This document shows positions 9,343 to 17,267 of a DNA stretch of 17,267 bases, piece after piece. The position numbers and the translations under genes are program-made. Within the stretch, counting starts at the first letter, position 1; the number at the start of each line of letters is the position of its first letter. The notes beneath the pieces were generated by a model. The model worked only from the letters and a program-made list of their open reading frames with translations. It had not been told where the DNA came from and searched no databases. The DNA lies in the NCBI GenBank assembly GCA_964611585.1, contig CAZTAK010000058.1:1-17267 (forward strand). The letters are read 5' to 3'. This stretch comes from CAZTAK01 sp964611585. Its GTDB lineage: Bacteria > Pseudomonadota > Alphaproteobacteria > SHVP01.

Positions 9343-11193
9343 ATGGCGTTTCCGGCGTCCTTCCTCGACGAGGTGCGTTCGCGCATCCGCCTCAGCGAGC
9401 TGGTCGGCCGCAAGGTCAAGCTCGTGCGCAAGGGAAAAGAGCACCTCGGCCTGTGCCCGTTTCACAGCGAAAAGACGCCCTCGTTCACGGTCAACGACGA
9501 CAAGGCGTTCTATCACTGCTTCGGCTGCGGCGCGCACGGCAGTGCCTTCGATTTCCTGATCGAGACCGAGGGCCTGAATTTCCCCGAGGCGGTGGAACGT
9601 GCGGCTGGGATGGCGGGCGTCGAGGTGCCCCAAACGACCCGCGCCGAGGCCGAATCGGCGCGCCGCGCCTCGACACTTCACGAGGTCATGGAAAAGGCGG
9701 CCGCCTGGTTCGCGGACCAGCTTTCGGCCAGCGGCGGCAAGGCGGCACGCGACTACCTTGACGGCCGGGGGCTTAGCGAAAAAGTCATCATGGATTTCCG
9801 CCTCGGCCTCGCGCCCGAGCGGCGGACCAGTTTGCGCGACGCTTTGCGCGGCGAGGACGTGAGCGAGGCGCAGATGATCGAGGCCGGGTTGATCATCCGG
9901 CCCGAGGATGGCGGTGAAACCTACGACCGGTTCCGCAACCGGATCATGTTTCCCATCACCGATCCGCGCGGGCGGGTGATCGCCTTCGGCGGCCGGGCGC
10001 TGGGCGAGGCCCGGGCCAAGTACCTGAATTCGCCGGAGACGCCGCTGTTCCGCAAGGGGCGAGTGCTCTACGGCCTGCACGAAGCCCGCACCGCCATCCG
10101 CGAAACCGGAACCGCGGTGGTGGTCGAAGGCTATTTGGACGTGATCGCCCTGCATGCCGCCGGTATCGGCAGTGCCGTAGCACCACTCGGCACCGCGCTC
10201 ACCGAAGACCAGATGGGGCTTTTGTGGCGCCATGCGCCCGAGCCGATCCTCTGTCTCGACGGCGATGCTGCCGGCCGCCGCGCCGCCGAGTCCGCCGCCG
10301 AGCGCGCGCTCGCCCTGTTGACGCCCGGGCACAGCCTGCGCTTTGCCCAGGTGCCCGTGGGCGAGGACCCCGACAGCCTGATTCAGGCGCAAGGGGTGGG
10401 CGCGCTCCGGTCGGTGCTGCGCCAGGCGATGGGTCTCGACGATCTGTTGTGGGCGCGCGAGCGCGGCCGTGAACGGATACTGAGCCCTGAACGCGAGGCC
10501 GGTCTCAGGCGGCGCCTTGACGAACTTGCCCGGCAAATCCGCGACGAGGACGTGCGCGCGGCCTACCAGCGCCGGTTCCGCGCCCGCTTTGCCGCCGAAT
10601 TCCCCGAAGCGGGGGCGGGCCGGGGGCGCCGCGGCCCCGGCAAGTCGGCGCCGCAGCGCGGCCGGCCGCCGGCCGCGAAACCGACCCGCGAGCTTTTGAA
10701 TTCGGCGCTGGCGCGGGTCGAATCAGGTTCAGGCCTGCGCGAACAGGCGCTGTCGGCGTTGGTGATCGAGCATCCCGAACTGCTGTCGCGGGTGGAGGAG
10801 GAATATTCTCATATCGACTTCCCCGCCGGCCCCCTCGAAGCGCTCCGCGCCGCGATTATTAGGGAAGCCGCCCGGATCCCCGGCCTTGACAGAGCAACAC
10901 TGAAAAACCACCTCCAGCAACAGGGATTTGGCGGATTGCTCGATCGGCTCGCCGCCGGTGCCAGCCGGATGGCGGTGCGGCCGGGCGCGACCCTCGACCA
11001 AATTGAAACAATCTGGCGTGACGCCCTGGCCCAGCACCAGCGTGGCGCCTTGATGAGCCATATCGAATCGGCGGGGCGCGACTACGCTGCCGATCCGAGC
11101 GACGAAAAACGGCGCCGGATTCAGGACCTGCAGGAGGAACTGGCCAGCGCCCAGGGCATGAAAACGACAGGCAACCTTCTCAACCCGGCCTGA
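9343..11193 (+). CDS. dnaG: DNA primase
   Basis: DnaG synthesises RNA primers at the replication fork together with the replicative helicase. The 616-aa product has the N-terminal CHC2-type zinc ribbon with ligands Cys38, His41, Cys59 and Cys62 (CPFH and CFGC). The catalytic core with RFRNRIMFPI follows, then the TOPRIM fold with VEGYLDV (acidic E262) and DGDAAG (306-311). A helicase-interaction region makes up the C-terminal part. An Arg/Pro/Gly-rich linker (about residues 421-445) separates core and C-terminal domain. The frame is open further upstream and would overlap yqeY; the ATG at 9343 gives the standard MAFPASFLDEVRSRI start. It lies 58 bp after yqeY and 84 bp before rpoD. Confidence 0.97.
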   Translation: MAFPASFLDEVRSRIRLSELVGRKVKLVRKGKEHLGLCPFHSEKTPSFTVNDDKAFYHCFGCGAHGSAFDFLIETEGLNFPEAVERAAGMAGVEVPQTTRAEAESARRASTLHEVMEKAAAWFADQLSASGGKAARDYLDGRGLSEKVIMDFRLGLAPERRTSLRDALRGEDVSEAQMIEAGLIIRPEDGGETYDRFRNRIMFPITDPRGRVIAFGGRALGEARAKYLNSPETPLFRKGRVLYGLHEARTAIRETGTAVVVEGYLDVIALHAAGIGSAVAPLGTALTEDQMGLLWRHAPEPILCLDGDAAGRRAAESAAERALALLTPGHSLRFAQVPVGEDPDSLIQAQGVGALRSVLRQAMGLDDLLWARERGRERILSPEREAGLRRRLDELARQIRDEDVRAAYQRRFRARFAAEFPEAGAGRGRRGPGKSAPQRGRPPAAKPTRELLNSALARVESGSGLREQALSALVIEHPELLSRVEEEYSHIDFPAGPLEALRAAIIREAARIPGLDRATLKNHLQQQGFGGLLDRLAAGASRMAVRPGATLDQIETIWRDALAQHQRGALMSHIESAGRDYAADPSDEKRRRIQDLQEELASAQGMKTTGNLLNPA

Positions 11194-11277
11194 CGGCGCG
11201 GGCGGAATAACCCTTGAGGGCGGGCGTTTGGGCCTGCGCACGAGACGACACGAGATCAAAACCGAACCGGAGCATCC

Positions 11278-13365
<2,088 letters not shown>

Positions 13366-13390
13366 GGATCAAGGGGGAAGGAAATTTCAA

Positions 13391-13424
13391 AGCCGGAGGC
13401 GCAGACACCGCCTCCGGTTTTTTT
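13391..13424 (+). terminator. Intrinsic terminator after rpoD
   Basis: CCGGAGGCG (13393-13401) pairs perfectly with CGCCTCCGG (13409-13417) around the 7-nt loop CAGACAC, followed by seven Ts (13418-13424). The A-rich stretch before the stem extends pairing into the T-run. It closes the yqeY-dnaG-rpoD transcript and separates it from the tRNA gene. Confidence 0.92.
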
Positions 13425-13428
13425 GTTG

Positions 13429-13434
13429 TATAGT
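13429..13434 (+). promoter_or_regulatory. Possible -10 element for the tRNA gene
   Basis: TATAGT lies 10 bp before the first base of the tRNA, directly after the terminator T-run. No convincing -35 is seen because the expected position falls inside the terminator stem. A short-leader tRNA promoter is plausible but weakly supported. Confidence 0.3.
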
Positions 13435-13444
13435 GTCACCCTAA

Positions 13445-13521
13445 GGGCCCGTAGCTCAGCTGGTTAGAGCCGACCGCTCATAACGGTCTGGTCGCAGGTT
13501 CGAATCCTGCCGGGCCCACCA
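13445..13521 (+). tRNA. tRNA with anticodon CAU, probably tRNA-Ile2
   Basis: A full 77-nt cloverleaf is visible. The acceptor GGGCCCG (13445-13451) pairs with CGGGCCC (13511-13517), with discriminator A and an encoded CCA. The D stem is GCTC/GAGC, the anticodon stem GACCG/CGGTC with loop CTCATAA, the variable loop TGGTC, and the T arm GCAGG-TTCGAAT-CCTGC. The anticodon CAU could mean Met or the minor Ile tRNA that reads AUA after lysidine modification by TilS. The TGGTCGC variable-loop context and a location just downstream of rpoD, like E. coli ileX, favour Ile2. Base 26 is C rather than the usual purine. The tRNA 3' end is also the border of the low-GC region. Confidence 0.93.
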
Positions 13522-13546
13522 CTCTTTTTACAGAAAACCAAGGTCC

Positions 13547-13595
13547 ATACCGTGAAAGCACTCAAACCCCGCCGTTCCGGGGGCTTTCACGGTAT
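13547..13595. repeat. 13-bp inverted repeat with inner hairpin, next to the tRNA
   Basis: ATACCGTGAAAGC (13547-13559) is a perfect inverted copy of GCTTTCACGGTAT (13583-13595). Inside, CCCCG (13567-13571) pairs with CGGGG (13578-13582) and stacks directly on the right arm, leaving a 7-nt bulge on the left. It begins 25 bp after the tRNA CCA. It could be a recombination or excision site, a small folded RNA, or a terminator without U-tract for the tRNA transcript; the sequence does not decide between them. Confidence 0.7.
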
Positions 13596-13605
13596 CCTGA
13601 TTGCT

Positions 13606-13656
13606 CGGAGACGCTGGAAGGGAGACAAAATAGCCAGAAAACGCAAAACGTCTCCG
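13606..13656. repeat. 8-bp inverted repeat
   Basis: CGGAGACG (13606-13613) and CGTCTCCG (13649-13656) form perfect inverted arms 35 bp apart. GGAGAC recurs at 13621-13626. It follows the larger nested hairpin by 10 bp and lies in an AT-rich non-coding stretch, so both may belong to one structured element. Confidence 0.45.
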
Positions 13657-13702
13657 GAGAGCACTTTCAGTGTCCAAACCATAGACTTCTTCTGAAAAAC
13701 TT

Positions 13703-13768
13703 ATGTTGGGAATCGGAGAAATTGTTGCTGATCTTCCCAATCGATGGGAAGTGGACCAAGCCTTTTGA
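13703..13768 (+). pseudogene. Short out-of-frame leader frame, 21 codons
   Basis: An ATG at 13703 opens a 21-codon frame beginning MLGIGEIVADLPNRW and ending at TGA 13766-13768, inside the first codons of the helicase-like gene but in another frame. A single shift in the CCTTTTGAGG run (about 13762-13771) would join the two frames. GGAG at 13715-13718 is inside this frame and is not its ribosome site. It may be the eroded true N-terminus, an overlapping small ORF, or chance. Confidence 0.25.
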
Positions 13769-14799
13769 GGGTCCTGACAGTTAAGTCTTCGGGCACCGTC
13801 ACAATACTAAATGAAACAAATACTACAGCACTGCTGAATGAGCTTGACCAGACCTTTGGTATCCGAACTGTAGGGACAAAGCTAAAGGTGATCGACCCTG
13901 GTGATAACATCGAGATAGGTACCATTTTTGTTGGCAAATCACGGATATCTCTGCGTGAGTTCAACTTTCCCTTAGTCGAAGATATTTACGTCGAATCCGC
14001 CAATGGTGCAGTGGGCGAAGAGGACAATGGCACTCCACTAAAGCGCTACATCGACCGAAACGTCCTTTTTACTGTCTTATTCGACGACTTCGCTCTGGCC
14101 TATATAGACGGCTCTCTCTATCGGGACGACCTGCTGGCCGATGGAGGGGGCAATTTTCTACGGCACATCCGAGCCGACGATCAACTCAACAACGTAACTA
14201 GCGAAAAAGGCACGTTCTCAATCACTCATCGATCTTTCGATACTAATTCTGTCTTCGGGACCGTCATAAATAGCATTGCCGACGGTGATGAGGTGCTGAT
14301 TTGCGACGACCTTGGCACCGAGTGGGCTGATTTTATCGGGATTAATGGACAGGCTCGACCGAAAACGATCAGTTTCTATCATGCGAAGCACGGTGATCTG
14401 TCGCTTGGCGCATCGCCTTTCCATGTGGCTGTCAGCCAAGCCCTCAAAAATCTCGGGCGGATGACCCTCGCTGCCGAGGCTATCGAAGCAAAACTGCCGA
14501 TCTGGTCAAACACCTATAGCAACGACAATGTTCAAACCTCAATTTTGCGATTCCTTAGGGGCGATGCGGCTACCCTCCAGCTGATGGCTGAGGACACACG
14601 GCAGTCGCCAGACACAATCCGACGCGTGTTCATCGTCACGTCCTCGTTGAGCCTGAGAGAACTTGAACAAACTTTGACTGACATCAGTGCCGGCGTCGCA
14701 CCAAAGCCGCATTTCGTCCAGCTCTATTGGCTGCTCACGTCCTATTTCTCTGCATGCGCTGAAGTTGGAGCATATGCCTACGTGGTATGCCAAGAGTGA
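13744..14799 (+). CDS. Helicase-like protein fragment resembling the C-terminal domain of DEAD/DEAH defence helicases
   Basis: This 351-aa frame has codon use and G+C clearly unlike the core genes to its left. No ATPase motifs are present. The middle part, ICDDLGTEWADFI followed by ISFYHAKHGDLSLGASPFHV and then AVSQALKNLGRM, resembles the pattern DDGSGEVADF / YHCK / VxQAxKS in the C-terminal region of large (about 1000-aa) DEAD/DEAH-box helicases common in bacterial defence islands. The end (VFIVTSSLSLRELE, then QLYWLLTSYFSACAEVGA) also resembles that region's last strands. The likeness is from memory. The ATG at 13744 has no ribosome site and lies within a hairpin (13733-13751), and no frame upstream supplies a helicase core. 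The gene is therefore probably 5'-truncated, although a short stand-alone protein is possible. Confidence 0.6.
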   Translation: MGSGPSLLRVLTVKSSGTVTILNETNTTALLNELDQTFGIRTVGTKLKVIDPGDNIEIGTIFVGKSRISLREFNFPLVEDIYVESANGAVGEEDNGTPLKRYIDRNVLFTVLFDDFALAYIDGSLYRDDLLADGGGNFLRHIRADDQLNNVTSEKGTFSITHRSFDTNSVFGTVINSIADGDEVLICDDLGTEWADFIGINGQARPKTISFYHAKHGDLSLGASPFHVAVSQALKNLGRMTLAAEAIEAKLPIWSNTYSNDNVQTSILRFLRGDAATLQLMAEDTRQSPDTIRRVFIVTSSLSLRELEQTLTDISAGVAPKPHFVQLYWLLTSYFSACAEVGAYAYVVCQE

Positions 14800-15209
14800 C
14801 CGCCAAAACTCAGCGGGGCTAAAAGATAAGTTGACATTGGAGGCGATGCGACCGCCTGTTTCGCTGTGCCCACCTAAACAAAATTCCCTGATAATTCCCT
14901 GTTATTCCCTGTTCCGATCAACCGCGTCATGAATGCCTACGGCCACCCCTTCAGCCTGCCGTCCGTTAAATATGTCTTCGACAATCCTCGGTGAAAAAAA
15001 CGCTAGGGAAAGAACCCGCGTAGATACTTCGATTCAACGAGATATGCTTCGCGATCGCCGGCACCAAAGTAACCGCGCGCCAACATTTATTATGTGATTC
15101 CAATCGCCGGTATCGGCCCCAAAATCTATTCACCCCAATAGTTCCGAGGATTTAATCCGTTCCGGTTTGGTTATTTGTTGTCGCATAAAGTGGATTACGA
15201 CTCCATCCA
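14800..15209. other. Non-coding stretch between the helicase-like gene and fic
   Basis: No convincing gene is visible. The stretch holds three phased ATTCCCTG repeats (14883-14911), a small AGGCG/CGCCT hairpin near 14843, and a 21-codon frame from ATG 14930 that resembles nothing I know. The two flanking genes converge on it. No U-tract terminator is present. It reads like residue of an older insertion. Confidence 0.5.
14883..14911. repeat. Three helically phased ATTCCCTG repeats
   Basis: ATTCCCTG occurs at 14883-14890, 14894-14901 and 14904-14911, starting 11 and 10 bp apart, so the copies lie on one face of the helix. This is the layout of iterons or of recombinase arm-type sites. No replication or recombinase gene is adjacent, so the function is unknown. 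Confidence 0.6.
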
Positions 15210-16268
15210 TCACGTAAGCGAGTACCATGTGCCACGGCCCGCTCCATGCCGCGCCAGGTGACCCTTCTCGGTGAGCTGTTTGATATGGTCTTTAATCGTG
15301 TTGCGACTGGCCCCGGTTGTCTTCGCAGCTTCGCTGACGGTCACGCGCCCATGTTCGCGGGCAATCTCCAGAATCTGGATCGATAGCTCGGGGAGGTCGC
15401 CGAGGATAACCCGCTCGCGCTCGATCTTCTTTTCGAGGCGGTGTTTCTGTTGTTGCAGCGCCTTTAGAAAATACATGACCCAAGGCTGCCAGTCCGGAGC
15501 GCCGGTTCGGATCGTGCCCTGAGTCTGACGCAGGGCGAAATAATAGGCCTCCTTGCTTTGCTCGATGACGCTCTCTAGAGAATCGTAGGGCACGTAGACA
15601 TAACCGGCCCGCAGCAACAGCAAAGTCGTCAAGATGCGTGACAAACGACCGTTCCCATCTTGGAATGGATGGATCTCCAGGAAAACCACGATGAAGATAG
15701 CAATGACCAAAAGCGGATGGATTTCGCCTCGATCCAGGCTTTCCCGTGTCCAGTCAATAAGTTCGCCCATCAACCTTGGGACATCGAAAGGCGGAGCGGT
15801 CTCAAAAACAACACCGAGGCTTTTCCCATCAGGGCTAAACGCCTCGACATGGTTGGGGAGGTTTTTGTATTCGCCGCGATGACGCTCGTCCTTGCCGGAG
15901 AATTTCAGAAGGTCGCGGTGGAACTGCTTGATATGGTTCTCGGTGAAATCGATTGCCTCCCAGTTCGCGAAGACGGTTTCCATCGCATCCGCGTAGCCCG
16001 CCACCTCCTGTTCATCCCGCGTCGCGAAGGACTTGATCTCTATATTGGTGAGGAGCTGCTCGACCTCACGGTTGCTAAGCTTGGCGCCTTCGATCCGGGT
16101 GGACGAGCCGATACTTTCGATGGTCGCAACGCGGCGTAGGCTTGAAAGCCGCTCGGGCGCTATACGCCCGATGGCACGCCAGGTGCCTTTGAACTCATCG
16201 ATCTCGGCGATGAGCCCCAGAATCTCGTTGGTAATCTTCAGCGACGACGTATTGAGTGCGGCATCCAT
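15210..16268 (-). CDS. Fic family protein (class II, N-terminal inhibitory motif, C-terminal winged helix)
   Basis: Fic enzymes usually transfer AMP from ATP to a hydroxyl side chain of a target protein. The 352-aa product has an N-terminal helix with SSTRIEG (55-61), matching the (S/T)xxxE(G/N) inhibitory motif whose Glu60 would block productive ATP binding; this makes it a self-contained class II Fic. The catalytic motif HPFQDGNGRLSR (200-211) is complete, including catalytic His200 and the Mg-binding acidic residue. A C-terminal winged helix (about 300-352, VTVSEAAKTTGASRNTIKDH) suggests DNA binding and autoregulation. The ATG at 16268 lies inside a duplicated 32-bp element. Genes of this type are frequent on mobile elements. 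The target protein cannot be predicted. Confidence 0.95.
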   Translation of the reverse strand: MDAALNTSSLKITNEILGLIAEIDEFKGTWRAIGRIAPERLSSLRRVATIESIGSSTRIEGAKLSNREVEQLLTNIEIKSFATRDEQEVAGYADAMETVFANWEAIDFTENHIKQFHRDLLKFSGKDERHRGEYKNLPNHVEAFSPDGKSLGVVFETAPPFDVPRLMGELIDWTRESLDRGEIHPLLVIAIFIVVFLEIHPFQDGNGRLSRILTTLLLLRAGYVYVPYDSLESVIEQSKEAYYFALRQTQGTIRTGAPDWQPWVMYFLKALQQQKHRLEKKIERERVILGDLPELSIQILEIAREHGRVTVSEAAKTTGASRNTIKDHIKQLTEKGHLARHGAGRGTWYSLT

Positions 16269-16344
16269 TTATTCATCCATTCCCATCCAATTACAGGATA
16301 CCGTGTGATCAACCATTTGTCCATCCATTTCCATCCAATTATAG
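16265..16344. repeat. Imperfect 32-bp direct repeat over the fic promoter and start
   Basis: Copy one (16265-16296) and copy two (16313-16344) agree at 28 of 32 positions and start 48 bp apart. Both contain CATCCATT.CCATCCAATTA. Copy one covers the fic start codon and ends in the -10; copy two covers the -35 and upstream DNA. The layout suits paired operators for a repressor, possibly the winged helix of Fic itself. Each copy is also internally repetitive (CCATCCA-like), so slippage duplication is an alternative origin. Confidence 0.75.
16295..16323 (-). promoter_or_regulatory. Probable promoter of fic
   Basis: On the minus strand, TGGACA (16323-16318) and TATCCT (16300-16295) are separated by 17 bp. 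Each hexamer is close to consensus and the start site would be near 16288, giving a short leader of about 20 nt. A perfect TATAAT lies further upstream, in the second repeat copy (about 16343-16338), without a good -35. It may be a second, weaker promoter. Confidence 0.5.
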
Positions 16345-16586
16345 CAGAGCGAGGCGTGCCACGGATAGGTGAGCCGGACTCGAATTCAAAGCCGCAACAC
16401 GCCCCGCATTGTCGAGGGCGGCCACCAATTGGACGACCTCGCGGTCAACCTTATGGCGGTTGACCTGGCGGGCTCCGTCCGGGTTCGCCGGCATCCCCAC
16501 CTCCGCCATTGATCCGCCCCTGCCGACGGCTTCTCCGACGCTCCCGGCGCTTATCGGGTCCCGGTCCCCATTTATTGACAAAATCC
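16345..16586. other. Spacer between fic and the repB-like gene with a doubtful 80-codon frame
   Basis: A minus-strand frame (16581-16339, TTG start five bases after the repB-like stop) encodes 80 residues, including GARQVNRHKVDREVVQLVAA. It could be a separate small gene or the remnant of a larger one, such as a recombinase tail, but nothing is recognisable. Composition here is GC-rich, unlike the repB-like gene beside it. I do not call it as a gene. Confidence 0.3.
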
Positions 16587-17267
16587 CTAGCGGGCCTCTT
16601 CCGTAGCCAAGGCATCGATCTCAGAGATTTTCTTAAACTCGCTCAAGATTTCACGGTGGTTTTGATTGAGATAACGGATGACCTTGTCGTTGTTCAAAAG
16701 CGAAACCAAATATCCGCGCGTCAAAACCAGGTTTAAATGGTCGGGACCATAGCTGCCTTCGATCAATTTCATTTCCCGTTGCAAATTGGCCATTTCTATT
16801 TCCATCCTCGCAATTTGTTCGGGTGATATGCCTTTGAACGATTTAGGTTTCTCGGGTTCCACTAATTGCTTCTGTGGGGTCGCGGCGAGGAGCGCCTTGG
16901 AATAGGAAACCGAGTAATTGTTCATAACGATCATTAATTCGACCACTTCCACTTGACGCATAGGCTTCATCTTCTTCAGGGACAGAAACGTATGGATCGG
17001 GCATCTCTTATCCTTGAGAAGCTCCACGGCCTCAGAACAAATACCCTCGAGAAGGCGGCGTTTCTGTTTGATGTTAGAGACATTGACATCTAGCGCTTTT
17101 GCAATTCGATGCTCAGGCACGCCTCGTTCAACCGCCTTTAAAATCATTCGGTGTTCTTGAATTGTGGCAAGGCGATTAATGCGTTTGTTGTAGGTGAATG
17201 CCTCATCGTCCGTTGCGACGAGACAAGTCACACCTTCGACACTGAGTTCTTTCAAAACCTCGATCCG
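16587..17267 (-). CDS. RepB/ParB-like plasmid-partition protein, 5' end outside the window
   Basis: The visible 226 residues match the RepB C-terminal-domain family found with plasmid-type or integrated elements in alphaproteobacteria. Hallmarks are CLVATDDEAFTYNKRINRL, IQEHRMILKAVERGVPEHRI followed by AKALDVNVSNIKQKRRLL (a helix-turn-helix), KKMKPMRQVEVVELM with MNNYSVSYSKALLAATP, and near the end SPEQIARMEIEMANLQREMK with LNLVLTRGYLVSLL. The frame stays open through codons RIEV to the window edge, so the TTG at 17255 is not the start and an N-terminal ParB-type portion is missing. Such proteins usually bind DNA; outside a parA/parC context they may act as regulators of the element. The gene is lower in G+C than the core genes, which supports island origin. 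Confidence 0.9.
   Translation of the reverse strand, partial: RIEVLKELSVEGVTCLVATDDEAFTYNKRINRLATIQEHRMILKAVERGVPEHRIAKALDVNVSNIKQKRRLLEGICSEAVELLKDKRCPIHTFLSLKKMKPMRQVEVVELMIVMNNYSVSYSKALLAATPQKQLVEPEKPKSFKGISPEQIARMEIEMANLQREMKLIEGSYGPDHLNLVLTRGYLVSLLNNDKVIRYLNQNHREILSEFKKISEIDALATEEAR

Noticed and set aside
14687..14932. 81-codon frame overlapping the end of the helicase-like gene
   Set aside because: It overlaps a better-supported frame by more than 110 bases, has no ribosome site, and runs into the ATTCCCTG repeats.
16409..16606. 65-codon plus-strand frame between fic and the repB-like gene
   Set aside because: It is proline/serine-rich low complexity, overlaps the repB-like 3' end antisense, and resembles no family.
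13522..17267. Second copy of the tRNA 3' end (attR) within the window
   Set aside because: I looked for the TTCGAATCCTGC core downstream and did not see it. If it exists it lies beyond the window.

Overview
The window is a GC-rich bacterial chromosome segment, most likely from an alphaproteobacterium of Rhodospirillales type. This rests on an RpoD with a long non-conserved insert, the yqeY-dnaG-rpoD arrangement, an ELM1-type (DUF1022) gene beside trxB, and a RepB-type partition protein. A run of exactly 100 Ns inside a tandem repeat shows that it comes from a draft or metagenome assembly.

Positions 1-13,521 are core genome. On the minus strand an ELM1-family gene (2128-1142) is followed by thioredoxin reductase trxB (1052-84). 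Divergent from them is an Lrp/AsnC-type regulator (2267-2770), with an AT-rich dyad in the shared upstream region. A gene-poor stretch (2771-3159) holds a possible 45-codon ORF and a nested inverted repeat. On the minus strand, carA (8568-7411), carB (6949-3692) and greA (3633-3160) read in the same direction. They combine pyrimidine/arginine precursor synthesis with transcript-cleavage control of RNA polymerase. The carA-carB spacer contains a 22-bp tandem repeat interrupted by the gap. A divergent promoter pair (8680-8708 minus, 8767-8795 plus) serves carA on one side and yqeY-dnaG-rpoD (8829-13,365) on the other. That second set is a macromolecular-synthesis cluster: a GatB/YqeY-domain protein, primase and the housekeeping sigma factor. 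It ends in a strong intrinsic terminator, followed by a tRNA with anticodon CAU, probably tRNA-Ile2 (lysidine-modified).

Positions 13,522 to 17,267 look different. G+C is visibly lower, coding density is poor, and hairpins and direct repeats are common. The content is of mobile or defence type: a gene resembling only the C-terminal end of a large DEAD/DEAH-box defence helicase, a Fic-domain AMP-transferase with an N-terminal inhibitory motif and C-terminal winged helix, and the 3' part of a RepB/ParB-like partition protein that runs off the window. The simplest reading is a genomic island, partly decayed, that begins at the 3' end of the tRNA gene. No integrase and no second copy of the tRNA end are visible inside the window, so the island's far edge is not seen.

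The least explained items are the gap-spanning tandem array between carA and carB, the 32-bp duplicated element that overlays the fic promoter and start codon, the nested hairpin just after the tRNA, and the truncated helicase-like gene with an out-of-frame leader.
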